Positions 51,316 to 62,468 of a stretch of 64,000 bases of DNA are shown piece after piece. The DNA comes from Serilophus lunatus. Lineage: Eukaryota > Chordata > Aves > Passeriformes > Eurylaimidae. The number at the start of each line of letters is the position of its first letter. Positions within the stretch are counted from its first letter, which is position 1. The notes beneath the pieces are model-generated. The model saw only the letters and a program-made list of their open reading frames with translations, did not search any database and was not told where the DNA came from. The stretch is taken from contig VXBA01001027.1 in NCBI GenBank assembly GCA_013399895.1, forward strand, positions 1,754,374-1,818,373. Reading direction: 5' to 3'. A program made the translations under genes and the position numbers.

Positions 51316-51488
51316 TATCACCGAGTCATTATGTGACCTTGAGGAAAAAGATTCACTCAAGTGCACAGGGTCTCCATTTACCTATTGTACGATAGGTAAA
51401 TAATCATTACAACACTTATCAATAGTGCAGAAGAGTTGTGAGGCTTAATGAATTGTTAAGGGTTTCAAGGTCCTTAGCTGCATAATGG
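51316..51488 (+). mobile_element. MIR / CORE-SINE-like relic
   Basis: Best repeat match in the window. TTATGTGACCTTGAGGAAAA corresponds to CTGTGTGACCTTGGGCAAGT. CTCCATTTACCTATTGTACGA corresponds to CTCAGTTTCCTCATCTGTAAA. AGAGTTGTGAGGCTTAATGA (51431-51450) corresponds to GGTTGTTGTGAGGATTAAAT, and TTTCAAGGTCCTTAG to the GCGCTTTGAGATCCTTGG-type end seen in amniote variants. The order and spacing of all four words agree. No flanking duplication is visible, so the insertion is old. Confidence 0.6.
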
Positions 51489-51802
51489 CAATTTTAATTA
51501 ATAAAGTTCAATTTATTGGCCATCACATCTCTTATTTATATACCAGTATTTATAACAGCTTTAGGCATTTTTTCATCCTATATTTTCTATATTGTAGTCC
51601 AAAGATTTATTCTTAGGAATAACTAGAATCGACTGATGGAAGAGAAAAAGAACACCATATCAAAACCCCAAATCTGCTTACTCATTGTAGCCCCTTGGAT
51701 CTGTCAGAGGTATGTAGAGGGGCTTCCACTTAGCAAAGTTTGACCAATTAATCTATGCAAAGAGAACAAATATATGGCTGCTTTGAAGAACTAATTCTCT
51801 TC

Positions 51803-51820
51803 TTTTTTTTTTTTTTTTTT
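51803..51820. repeat. T18 homopolymer
   Basis: Eighteen T in a row after CTCTTC. No element body is recognised beside it. Confidence 0.95.
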
Positions 51821-52105
51821 ATCCATTGATCAGGATTTTAGCCACCAAATTTAAACAGCAGGTACAGCAGCCCTTTTACTTTAAGGATCCCAGCTGCAAA
51901 GAACTGTAAACAAATACACAAGTTTTGGTTCCACCTTAATTTATGTAAAAAGGAAATGACAGATGCTGTAGCTTTACCACGGGAAAGAGGGGCTAGGAAA
52001 TTGATGAATGATACAAAAGAATCCCAGATTATTTATCTTTCTATTTTTGGATATACACTCAGTTCCTTGAGGGAGCTGGGTGAAAAAAACCCAGCACAAA
52101 TTATG

Positions 52106-52134
52106 TTCCATGACTGTTCTGAACCATCATGGAA
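52106..52134. repeat. 29-bp imperfect palindrome
   Basis: TTCCATGA (52106-52113) and TCATGGAA (52127-52134) are exact inverses, and the central GTTCTGAAC is also inverse-symmetric. Only the CT/CA spacer pair breaks symmetry (24 of 28 paired positions agree). As a result both strands carry frames encoding F-H-D-x-S-E-x-S-W. Confidence 0.85.
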
Positions 52135-53112
52135 GTAATATTCAGTATGCAGCAAAACTAAGAAACGCTCTTGTCTGTCAAAAGAAAGAGTAAGCATTGT
52201 CTTAGGCAGTAGCACCTGATCTATTATTAATCCATACTTCAGAATAGACTTAAAATATTTGACAGCTTCCAGCAGAAAATGACAATGTACAGACTCTTAA
52301 ATTCCCAAGGGAAATCCAAAACTATAGGTGAAGCTACCATTAAGGAGGGGAGGAGGGGGGCCAAGCAAGTCTAAATTCTATTTCTTTAAATTAGTTATCA
52401 TTAGTTAGCTATTAAGCGTGCCAGTATAAACAAATTGTTGGGTCATTGACGAGCTCAACTTCATGAAGCATCCGAGAACATGTGTTTGGAAAGGGATACC
52501 CCAACTTGTGAGCATTTTGAAGTAACTTACAAATCATCTAACTCAGTCAAAAAAATAACTCACTTGAGAATGATATAATTACTTTCAGTTTGCTTAAAGC
52601 CAAGGAAAAGTTGACACAGTGATTAAAAGTAGGGGGGAGGGCAAGCAAAAGAGAGAAAGAGAAAAAAAAGAGTTACTTTATACTACTTGAAATTGGGCTG
52701 TTCAGAGGCCTAGGACCTGAGCTTATTTGAAGAAAGATTATCTTGACAAATTGGATAAACATTTTGTGCATGACAGGACGCTGATGGAGAGTCTGTTCTG
52801 CAAGCACACCTGGGGGATAGTTTGCTTAGTGTGTGACCAAGGTGTTCAGCTAACCCCGAGTCCTCCCAGGGCCCTTTGTTTACCCTGTGACAGGTATAGG
52901 CAGATCTGAAGTCAAGACCTCCACAACAGCTCCAGCAGACTTTGCAGATGCATTTCTTCTTCCTCCTTGGGACAAAATACCTCTTGGCTAGACCAGTCCA
53001 CAAAAGCTCCACCAGACTTCAGCAAATAGCTTGCATTTCAGGAAGCCTGCAGGCTGGCATGGCCTATACCAGTGAGTGATCAATGCAAATATGGCCATTG
53101 GATGGATGGACC

Positions 53113-53143
53113 AAAGGAGGATGACCATGCCTCATCCTCCTTT
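53113..53143. repeat. Perfect 12-bp hairpin, 7-nt loop
   Basis: AAAGGAGGATGA (53113-53124) is the exact inverse of TCATCCTCCTTT (53132-53143) with loop CCATGCC. It is the cleanest stem-loop noticed in the window. The right arm merges into a pyrimidine tract that ends in CAG at about 53151. Twelve base pairs is shorter than a microRNA precursor stem (about 22 bp or more), and the flanks do not extend the pairing. Confidence 0.85.
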
Positions 53144-53998
53144 CCCCTCAGCATTGACTGGAAGGCACCACTCCTATGCCCTAATGGAGTCAAACAGTGA
53201 AATAAAAGCACATCTATAAACAAAGCCTACTGACAATTCAGAAGGGGAAAAAGCATTACCCATGTAGACTTTCAACTTTCCTACATCAAAAAACAGGGGT
53301 ACAAACGTCAGCATGGCCATTTTGTTCTGCCTTCACTTTGCTGTCAGAGACAGAGCAACACAGGACACTACACCAAGCTCGGTTTCAGCCTGGCTTTTGG
53401 CTGCACTTAATCAATGAGCACACCTTTCACTGTTTTCTACCTCCAAAGCAAAAAGCAGAGCCCAGAGGACATTAATGTGGGAGACAAACTCTTTGGAGAG
53501 AGGAAGGATCAGGGTGGGACCTGCCTCACTTTAAATGCTGCAGCATGTGACAAGGCAACCTCTAGAGAAGGCCAATCCTGACCACCAGCTGCCAGGTGAG
53601 CACATCCAGCTCCCTGAAACTGGATGTCTAATATGTGAAGGAGCCTGTATGCCATCTCCAGTACCTGAGTCAAGCACATCAGGGAAACAAGAACAGTGAA
53701 CTGGCAAACTTCCAGACAGGTCTATAGCGTGTTCTGCAAATTGGTTATCAAGCAATTTGGGTAGAGAAAGGTATCTGTTTTACATTCTGGCAGCACATCA
53801 TCTCAAATTTGAATCCTTTAACTTGACATTTTCTGGTATGTTTGGGGACAATTGGTTTCCTCTACCTCTCTGTATTCGTAAGATATTTTAAGAGGTGAAA
53901 TTAGAATAAGAAACCTAAAATTGACATCTTGGATTGGCCCTTTGGACATCAGCCAGAAATGACAATATGTTCAGAGGCAAGTGGCCCATAATGCTTCT

Positions 53999-54012
53999 AC
54001 CTCTAGTGGCCA
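53999..54012 (-). promoter_or_regulatory. CTCF core-motif match
   Basis: ACCTCTAGTGGCCA fits the CTCF core CCMYCTRGTGGCCA at 13 of 14 positions; the first base is A instead of C. It has the same orientation as the match at 34486. Same-direction CTCF sites usually act as tandem boundary elements, while convergent pairs form loops. Occupancy cannot be judged from sequence. Confidence 0.45.
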
Positions 54013-54254
54013 CCAGACTACAAAGTCCAGTAAGCACTGGGGACTTGCCATATAGTACAAGGCTGTTAATATTGCTTACTGGACCAAGGCGAGACTATAG
54101 AGATGGTCACAGTATTTATCCTGAGCACTAAGAATGGGCCAGTTCCCTAAAGCAACAATCAACCTCTTCTGTACCACATCAATAAATTATTATTCTTCCT
54201 CTCTAGCAGTGACAAGCAAACAAAAGGCCATAGCTGCTCTGCAGCAAGGCTGTG

Positions 54255-54692
54255 TCACCTAATGCAGATTTGATTTAAAACCCAGGGAAGAAATAGGGAA
54301 GCATTACCAAATACCTCAGAAATATTTGAGAAACTGTTTTTAGCATGGGAAGGGGAGGAAATCTTCATTGACTTTTGTCTTTCAAACAACTTTCCAGAAT
54401 AGCTGCTATCATTGTATTCAAAAAACAGCAATAAAAGCAATAAAAGGTATAGTAAAATTGCTTTCCTGCAGAAAGCGTTTTTACCTGGGCAATTTGCATT
54501 TGCACACCTGCTCAGGCAGTCGCTCCAAAGCGAACACACATTCCTCTTGCAAGTTATTGTCATAACTTGGAATAACATCAGACAGTGGTCCCCACATAAG
54601 ATATAGAGGTGATGGAAATAATTTACCTCTGTCCTATGGAAGAAATATGAACCTTTGTAGGTAGCCCTGAAGTCAGCAAACAATACCATCAT
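54255..54692 (-). other. 145-codon ATG-started open frame, unassigned
   Basis: The second longest frame in the window that truly starts with ATG. The translation has a cysteine-rich stretch around residues 54-76 (six Cys within about 20 residues) followed directly by a leucine-rich hydrophobic run at about residues 80-92 that could span a membrane. No family is recognised, no splice or promoter signal frames it, and the local composition is AT-rich like the background. Roughly one such frame in a few windows is expected by chance, so it is noted but not called a gene. Confidence 0.12.
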
Positions 54693-56370
54693 TAGAAAGT
54701 GATCTGAAAATAAAAATATTGAATGATATATAACAAATATTTTCCCAGGATATAACGGCCTAAAGGGAATAACCAGAAAGTTAAGGAACTCCTAAAAGTA
54801 GCTCTGTACTTCCAGCTTCACAGTATTTCACAGTATCAGCTTGCCCTGAGGGGTATTTAGATGACGAGGAACGTTCTTGTGATGCAACCCTTGCATCTTG
54901 TATTTCATTAGTTGAATGTGTTGTCACTATCCTGACAGGAGGGATTTTCTTTTCAGGGTGACTGAATTCAAATTAGGACAATATTTCAATCCAATTCATA
55001 CAGTTATTAATAAAAAACAATTTTTCCTTGTTTGCTTGTGACACTATACTGCACACACAAAAAGAACAAAGGTTGTGAAAACCAGAGTTGGCCAAGCAGG
55101 AATGTTCTGGCTTCTAATGTACATGATGATGTGAGCTATTGTATCCCATGGCTGTGGCTGCATGAGCAGCCGCCAGTCAGTGCATCTCTGTTTGCAGGAA
55201 AAATTCCAAACTACAGAGGAGATAACGACTTTGCAGTTTAATAGAAATCCCTCAGGTACAGATGAGACCGAAAAAAGGCAACAAAAGCCTAGAACAGAAG
55301 AGGACACTTAGTGTTCTAACACCAGACCTCAATGTAAATATGCCTGAACGTAGGCATGAGCCTCAGCTGTGAGCACCCCTTTTGATGCAACACGCGTGAG
55401 ACACATTCATTATTAAAGCCCTTCCTCAAACAGCAAAAGATGCCACTTTCCTCCCAGTTTTCTTCTCTCATTTCCTCAGATTTAATTTTATTCGGTTTCA
55501 GTCAAATTATATTAAATTAGAACACATACAAAATAAAGTTAACTTTCTCTGTAAAATTAATCTTTGCACACAAAGTACTCCACAAACCCTTTTTCTGCAA
55601 AACTCAAAGTATCCTGACAAAAATACCAAAAATAATTTAAAAATAAGAATTAATGTGTAAAAAGACACCTTTTTTCATCAGATTTGTTTCACATTTCCCA
55701 CATTTCTGAAGATCATGTGTTTGTACTCGAGGTAGAAGTCAGAAAGCAGCAATATGGGTTACTGAGCAGTGATCAGATAGATATGTTTATGACAGAACTT
55801 TCCATCAGCACAACCTATCAGGCTCCAGGGATACAAAATTAGGCTTTCAAAAGTAGGTTTCCTTTTTAAAAATAGGACTTGCATGATTTCTAAAAACGGA
55901 GCAGAGAACTGTACCAGCAGGACGTCTGCAAACAAGCTTCCTCTCTATATTCCAAGTGCAAAAAGCAACGAAACTGCAGCATTCCTGCACATTCTCAAGT
56001 TTAAAACTATGAGTTTCAAGACTACCTCGGACCCTTGACTCCATCTAGGTGGAGTGGTCAACCCACTTTTGAAAGAAATCTGTTCTTCAGTGCCTTTGCT
56101 ACACGGTTTAGCTAAAACTGGCTCAGCAAACACTATACACTCACACTTGTGCTTCATTCTGGGGAGATTTAGACAACACTGTACCAATACTGTCACAATA
56201 TAGTTCGCTCCTGTTTCTTTTTTTTTTTCTTCAAATACTGTGTGTGATTTTAATCTCATAAACAAAACATTCATGCATACAATGAGTACTCTCTTTCCTT
56301 CCCCTGTGTGTTGGGGTGTACCCACCCAGAATATCTATCACGGGCCGTTATGCAAAAGACAACCAGCCCT

Positions 56371-56940
56371 TTATAGTAGAAACTGCCCAAGCCCCATTAG
56401 CTGGGCAGACAGACACATTTCAAGCACAGATCCCAGAGTATAGGGGAGCCATTGTTTCATTTCAGAACAGGCCAGGGAGCCTCCATCACAAGGGAGAAAC
56501 CTTTGATGTCTCTTGGATTTAGAGGACAAGCCCAAACGAAAGCAGGGGGCAGAGCAGCTTCTGCCAAGCAGGGTAAACTTGCCTCTCTCTGATGAGGGGA
56601 GACCTTCTGTAGGAACAAAATAGGCTCCCACAGATGTTACCAGGGAGAAGACGGTGCTGACTGACAGAACAGAAAAGAAGGGCTGCATAGGGACAGCCTG
56701 GCAAAACAGCCAGCTTTGAGTGCAAAAAAGAGCACCTGGTCTGATGACTAAGGGGAATAAAGAGAGCACTAAGAGTAAATGTAAGTACATGTGTACAAAT
56801 TTACAGCTGCAAAATATCAGTAAAGTACTTTTATATTGAATTAACTTGACATAAAATATCTGACATATTCCCCACCACAATAATTTAGTGTAAAGTGACA
56901 CAGCATGGCAATATGAGCATCTTGAAGACAAGCAAGGCAA
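56371..56940 (-). other. Long open frame (139 codons from first ATG), unassigned
   Basis: The frame is open for about 190 codons from a TTG; its first ATG is at 56790, read on the - strand. The part after the ATG starts with a strongly hydrophobic segment and has further hydrophobic stretches, but no recognisable domain. The downstream half lies in a GC-richer block (about 56290-56720), which lowers stop frequency. Most likely chance. Confidence 0.12.
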
Positions 56941-59783
56941 ATCTTTAACTCTCTTGTTCTTCTGGCACAGAAAAACAACTCAGCCATCGTGAAGCTTCGG
57001 TTTAGCTCTGTACAAAAATCAAGATGTGAGTCACATCATGTGAGACCACAGCCAGAAGCAAAGCCAGTAAGGTCACAGGCACAAGATCTTTCCTCCTTTT
57101 CAACTTGCTTCCAAATCTCCAAGGTTGGTTGCAATGGTGGATTATTTCTTAAGATCTACCTTTAAGCCAAGAATGAAACGTGGATTTTCTGTCTTACAGC
57201 TAGACAATTACAAAGGCTGTCTACTTTGCACAGTGAACAAAAACTGAGTCTCCTGGACAACATGTTTCCCAACCACGCATTTGTCTGACAGTAAAATTCA
57301 GGATCCACAGAACACTTAGGGAAGGATCAGGCCCCAGGTGTCTGCCAGAGATCTAGACTAGGCTGCATCTAGTCTTACAAGGGTACACCTTTTCCAGCCT
57401 CACTGCTGGGGGCAGAGGAGGAAGACCAAGGAGAGGAGGGCAGAAAAAGGAAAAAACCCCCACAATTCAATAATTTACTTTTTTGGACAAAACATGCATC
57501 GACTTCTCCAAGGTTGAACCTAAGCTACCAACCCAAATTCATGTCTTCATATGAACAACATGCCTAAGTCTGGATTTATGAAGTAGATCCTCATAATGCA
57601 GATTAATTTTTAACAAAAACAATCATGCATTACTGTGAAACACAGTTGTCAAATTCTGAGAGGCAGCTAAGAGATAAATAAAGTAATCCCTACATAAACA
57701 ATCTGTGAACCACTTAGTAATTTTTGGAGACAAGAACCTGCTATTAAACATAAGTGGTAAACTCTGAGGGAAGCATTTAAAATGAAGTGCAAGCAGAACA
57801 TATACCACAGTTATAATTTTTTGTGCTTTCAGAAGCCAAACATCCTATTCTAACTAAGTGAACAAAGCCATGCACATCTCCAAGTAAGCATCTCTTTTTA
57901 ATTTTTTCTCAAGTGCAGTCATGGAACAAGATTTTTGTATAATATTTGTGCAAGGTGAATGTTCCTTTACATAGAGTAATGTTCTTGTTGGAGTGCTGGA
58001 TTAATGCACAAGTAGGACAGGCATTTAGACGGCTTGGGCAGATCCTCTATTTCCAGGTTAATAGATCAATTTGAGGAACTATCAAACGAATATTGTAGCA
58101 ACACAAGAGAATTCATTCTGCATAATCTGAAGACAACATGGATATTAATTGGATAGTATTTGCTTTTTTAATAGGAAGCAGAAAGCTTGTAACTTAATTC
58201 CTATTGTCACCACAAAATCTCAAACTAGAAGTGAGAACCTTTCTCTCAAATCATTTTGCCATACAGAGGCTTCTCTAATGCCTTCAAATACATCAATCCA
58301 ACGAGTAGAGAAGTCTTTTGAGACATTTCATTAGTAGTTATCAAAACCAACAAGACTTCCTGTCTAATCTTAAGGGTTTCATAGAAAAGCAAAATATCAG
58401 AATATTTGGGGCTGGGGTCCATTCATTTTCATTACAGAGCCACTTGCCTTTGCATCATGCATATGGTTACTTTTTTATTTGGAAAGTTTGTTCTGCTCTG
58501 ACAGTGTACCTGCAGGAGAATGGTTTCTTGGGAGGCCAGACTCTGTGGTATATGCCCTCTGCTGCAGATCCCTTTATTCTGGCACTACTGCTCACCCCCC
58601 AACAGAAGTATGCTAATAAGGGGCTTGATGAAAACCAAACAAAACTATCCTGCTAGAACTACATGTGAAATGTTGACCCAAGAAAAATAAAGTGTGCCTC
58701 TTTGATATACATCTGTCCACTTTGCACAGCAGATAGCAGGGGCCTGCTGCAGGTGCTAAAGAGAGGGATTTAAGCCAGCTTCCAAAGTTCATATTGATAA
58801 ATTGTAAGTGTACCACATCAGCCATCTGCACACACCTAGTCACATCTGCAAGTCATACAGAGGCCTTGCAAGGAGCTGAGGGAGGTTTTACATACAGCTG
58901 AGCAAACCCTTCCCTTCTCCATCCATACTGGAATTTCAGATCCCTCACATTAGTTCAGCTCTTTTGCTTGCCAAGAACCTCACCTGTCTACACCACATTC
59001 CATCTCAAGGCCCTTCTTTTGACCCTGAAACACACAAGAATTTTATTGATCCCTAGAACCATTTTCATCTTATTTCATTATTTTGTATATTTATAACACA
59101 CGTATTCCACCAAGACTTCCCTCCTGAGGCCGCAAATGCAAATCTACCTGGAGAACATTGGGAATGAATATGATCACATCTCACAGCTCACTTTGTTTAT
59201 GTCACAGTATCATAGTTCCTTCTTATTACCAAGATTTGGCGCCCACTTCCACAGACAGACATAAAAAAAACCCATTCAGATGTATATGTGTTGTTCTTAG
59301 TAACAATAAAGCATACAATAGATGTAATAAGCTTGCAACACTATTTGATCCTTGTATAAAGCGCTTCAGTGTACATTGAACACCATTCTTATTCATCAAA
59401 CCACATAAAACCAACACTTAACTTTAAGCACAGTCTTAAATACATTTTGCTGAATAGGCACAAGCAATTTAAATCATGTGGATAAGGACACTGGTGAATT
59501 AATGACATAAGGCTGAAATCTCAAAGACTGACAGAAGTTTTGGTTTTTTCCTGGATTAAACTCCCCTTTAGATAAAAAAACCCTAAATGAAGTTTAACTT
59601 TTGCCAGCAGAATCTACTTTCAGATTATTTTGTTTTTCTTTTGCATAAGACTGCGACTTTCACGTAATCCACAAGCAAATAGCTCTTTTCTGTAGATTAA
59701 AAATTATAAAAGACCATGTAATGAGCTGACAAAAGAACTGAAAACAACCCAGAGGAAAGGCAGAGCTGCTCTGCAGGCTCACA

Positions 59784-60017
59784 ATGTGCCGCTCTGTCAG
59801 CCTCCCACTCCTTCAGCAGATACTCCTGACATTTCTTGTGTCATTACTGGACTTTATGAATGGGACTGTAGGATGTTTGCTGGAGAATAATCAGAAAGGG
59901 AAGGGCCATGGTATCACGGACAAGGGAGTTGCTTCACTCTCTGTTGACCAGATCCAAGCAATTAGTTCACTGCTTTCTCCTACCAACAACTATGAATTAC
60001 ATTGTATTAAAGGCTGA
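59784..60017 (+). other. 77-codon ATG-started open frame with hydrophobic N-terminus
   Basis: The translation begins with a short polar stretch, then a hydrophobic run at about residues 7-24 that resembles a signal peptide or membrane anchor, then a polar tail. No family is recognised. Frames of this size are common by chance; it is noted only because the layout looks like a small secreted or membrane protein. Confidence 0.1.
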
Positions 60018-61984
60018 ATTGTTGCTCATTTTTTAACAAGGATGCTTAAGAAATTAAGCTATTGTAACCTCAAATAAACTGCACATGGTGAGATGGATTT
60101 ATTTATTTCAAATGTATCTAAATGTTTAGGTACTTACACAAAGTCTCATCAACTTTTTGGGCCAGGAAAGTCAGCAATACAGTACAAAGGCAGTTACCCC
60201 ACAAAGACTACAGCTCTTCCCACTTCTGGCGCTGACAAAACTATTACATTGTTCCTGCCACTGCATTTCCCTGCTGCCACTTGGCTTGCCCAGCCATGCA
60301 CACACGAGATGGAAATTACACCTAAAGGAAGAGAAAATCCTGGTGAAGAGATTTTGTTTGCAACTCTGAGACGAAACAACACTGCCAGCTGTGCAAGGTA
60401 TCACAAACAAACAGGAGGAACCCAGTCTAGGCGTTCCTGTTGTCAGCTGCACTTTACAAGCTTGAGAAGCAGTATCACCTAATTTTTAAAAAGGTCTTTG
60501 GAAACAGCAGCCTTACAGGTTTCTGGAGAACAAACAACTCCAGTAAAGGAAATGTTCCAGCAAATGTAAAAGATGCAAAAGGAACACAAACCACAGCACC
60601 TGCACAGGAGAGAATTCAAACTACCTAAAGAAAGGTTTTGACAGAGCTCAGGCTCCCACAGGAGTCCCATCTAGACAAGCAGATCTGCTCTAGAAGGTTC
60701 CTCCAGCTTGTGAGGCTGCTCTTTTTGCTTCATCGATTTCCCTGGATTGAGCCTCCAAAGTCATGATGAGATCGAGACAATATCTGGATAATCAATAAAT
60801 ATCTTCAGACATTATCAGGATCTCAGCACCATCGTGGCTTGGCCCTGTGGGATCACAGCCAGGGCAATTCCCTATCCTGCTGATAAGTAACAGCTGTCAG
60901 AGACCCCAGGGCCAAGAGTCTCAGTATCAGTATGGAGGAGAAGGATGTTTTCTGAGAACCTAGAAACAAGAAGGCTTTCCAAGGTGATTAAATACAGGGT
61001 ATTTATAAGAAGAACATCAAACCACTGATTCAGATAACTGTGCTACGTGTGCTCTGTTGACATCAAACCTGCCATCCTGGCACACGTGCCCAGAGGTAGC
61101 CATTGGTGGTGGCCACCAGAAGTCATTAGCAATCCCACAGCACTTTGCCAAGGGAAGGGCTGCTGCTGAACTGAAGATTTGCTCTGTATGGGATTTCTTG
61201 GTGAGCAGCATGCAAGATGCTTACCTTGGAGATAAGCAAACAGAGAAAAAATTATTCACAAGTACTTGCTTGAATACAAAGAAAACAAAGTTTAATCTCT
61301 TTACAACCCTTCTGCATTAATTTTCGCTAAGCTTTAGAGTCCTGTGATTACTAGAGAACATTTTTATAAGTGAATTTTAAGTTTAAATACCAGGATGGTC
61401 AATTAAAGTACAAGTAGACTATTATAAAACTCCTAATTCATAATGTCTGGTGGAGTTACATAAGCTAGAACGGAAAGTAATACCATCTGCCATGTAATTG
61501 CTCAGCATCAGCAAATGACGGATTTTCACTGGACCAGGAATAAATTTAGTATGGACACAAAATCATTACAGAATTTTAAAATATAAGAGTTTCTCAAATT
61601 CAGTATTATCTCCCCACAAATCAATATGTTTACTATATTGTAAAAACATATATACCCTTGATCCATTCTTAGTTATGGAATTTAGTTGCTCAGTTCACAA
61701 AAGCATAGTTACATTAATAAATTCATGGAAACTCGTATCACACCTTACAAAAACACCACAAAAGAAGCAATATCAAAGATGATTAGACAATACATAGATA
61801 ATCTTTAGTTCTTTTTCTTATAAAGGGTTTGCCCTGTATGTTGTTGAGTTGTTCAATCTTTGCAAATACATCTTTTTTTTTAAGATTATTTGACGTCTAT
61901 TTAATCAGAAAACATGTTAAATTTTGCCTATCTGGCTTGTGATCTGAAGAGATGTGCACTCAAACACTGAGGTTTGTAGAGCAA
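60018..61984. other. Non-coding DNA
   Basis: No gene recognised. Overlapping frames on both strands at 60093-60482 (129 codons +, ATG start, and 93 codons -) have no known domain. No repeat element is recognised. Confidence 0.6.
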
Positions 61985-62290
61985 GTGGAGCTGAAAACTG
62001 AATTGATCCCATCACAAGCAAATTATCAGCTTTCCAACTGTGGAAGCAAAACTTCACTTAATCTGATGGCAAATAACGTGCATTTCTCCAGCAATTCCTA
62101 CTTTGGCTAATCAGTCAGGCTGATGGATGTTTAGCACTTACCTTAATGCAGATTTTTGCTTAGCTAACATTTGTAGAAACAGAATCAATTACAAGCTGGA
62201 GATTACTGGGCTGATGGGCTTTCATGCTATTGCAGTTGACCGTGCAATTGGGTTTCTAAGTGACAGACACCACAGGACAGTCTCAGCTTG
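61985..62290. promoter_or_regulatory. Candidate conserved non-coding block
   Basis: A complex, non-repetitive stretch with GCAAATTATCAG (about 62018), GGCTAATCAGTCAGGCTGAT (about 62105-62124), AATCAATTACAAG (about 62182-62194) and GTGCAATTGGG (about 62241). Mixed AT-rich motifs without simple repeats are typical of conserved non-coding DNA. This is a low-confidence inference. Confidence 0.2.
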
Positions 62291-62400
62291 GCAAAATCCT
62301 CCCTTACTTTTCACTTATCTAACCTATTCTTCATTCAGCACTTTAATTTCCTACCCTTTGCCTTTTATTTTTTTCCTGAGCCATCTGAGCTGAGTGCACG

Positions 62401-62409
62401 CACACATAG

Positions 62410-62445
<36 letters not shown>

Positions 62446-62468
62446 AAACACACACACACACACACACA
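62401..62468. repeat. (CA)n microsatellite, longest in window
   Basis: A nearly continuous CA tract of about 68 bp, with a pure run of about 14 units at 62410-62438 and two CAAA-type interruptions. It ends in CACACATGTGTG, so the tail can fold back. Overlapping frames that encode His-Thr or Cys-Val repeats on the two strands are a by-product of this tract. Confidence 0.97.

Larger units (their letters stand above)
51489..53998. other. Non-coding DNA with T run, palindrome and hairpin
   Basis: No gene recognised. Holds a T18 run, a 29-bp imperfect palindrome, G-rich stretches at 52344-52360 and 52632-52641, a purine tract to about 52672, and a perfect 12-bp hairpin. The 100-codon - strand frame at 52710-53012 has no known domain. 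Confidence 0.6.
54013..59783. other. Non-coding DNA with several longer open frames
   Basis: No gene is recognised. Two of the longer frames of the window lie here (54255-54692 - and 56371-56940 -) and are described separately. The block 56290-56720 is GC-richer. No repeat element stands out. Confidence 0.6.

Noticed and set aside
52344..52360. G-quadruplex from GGAGGGGAGGAGGGGGG
   Set aside because: Could form at best a two-tetrad structure; purine-rich low complexity is a simpler reading.
61102..61120. GGTGGTGGCCACCAGAAG as a CTCF site
   Set aside because: Mismatches at core positions in both orientations.
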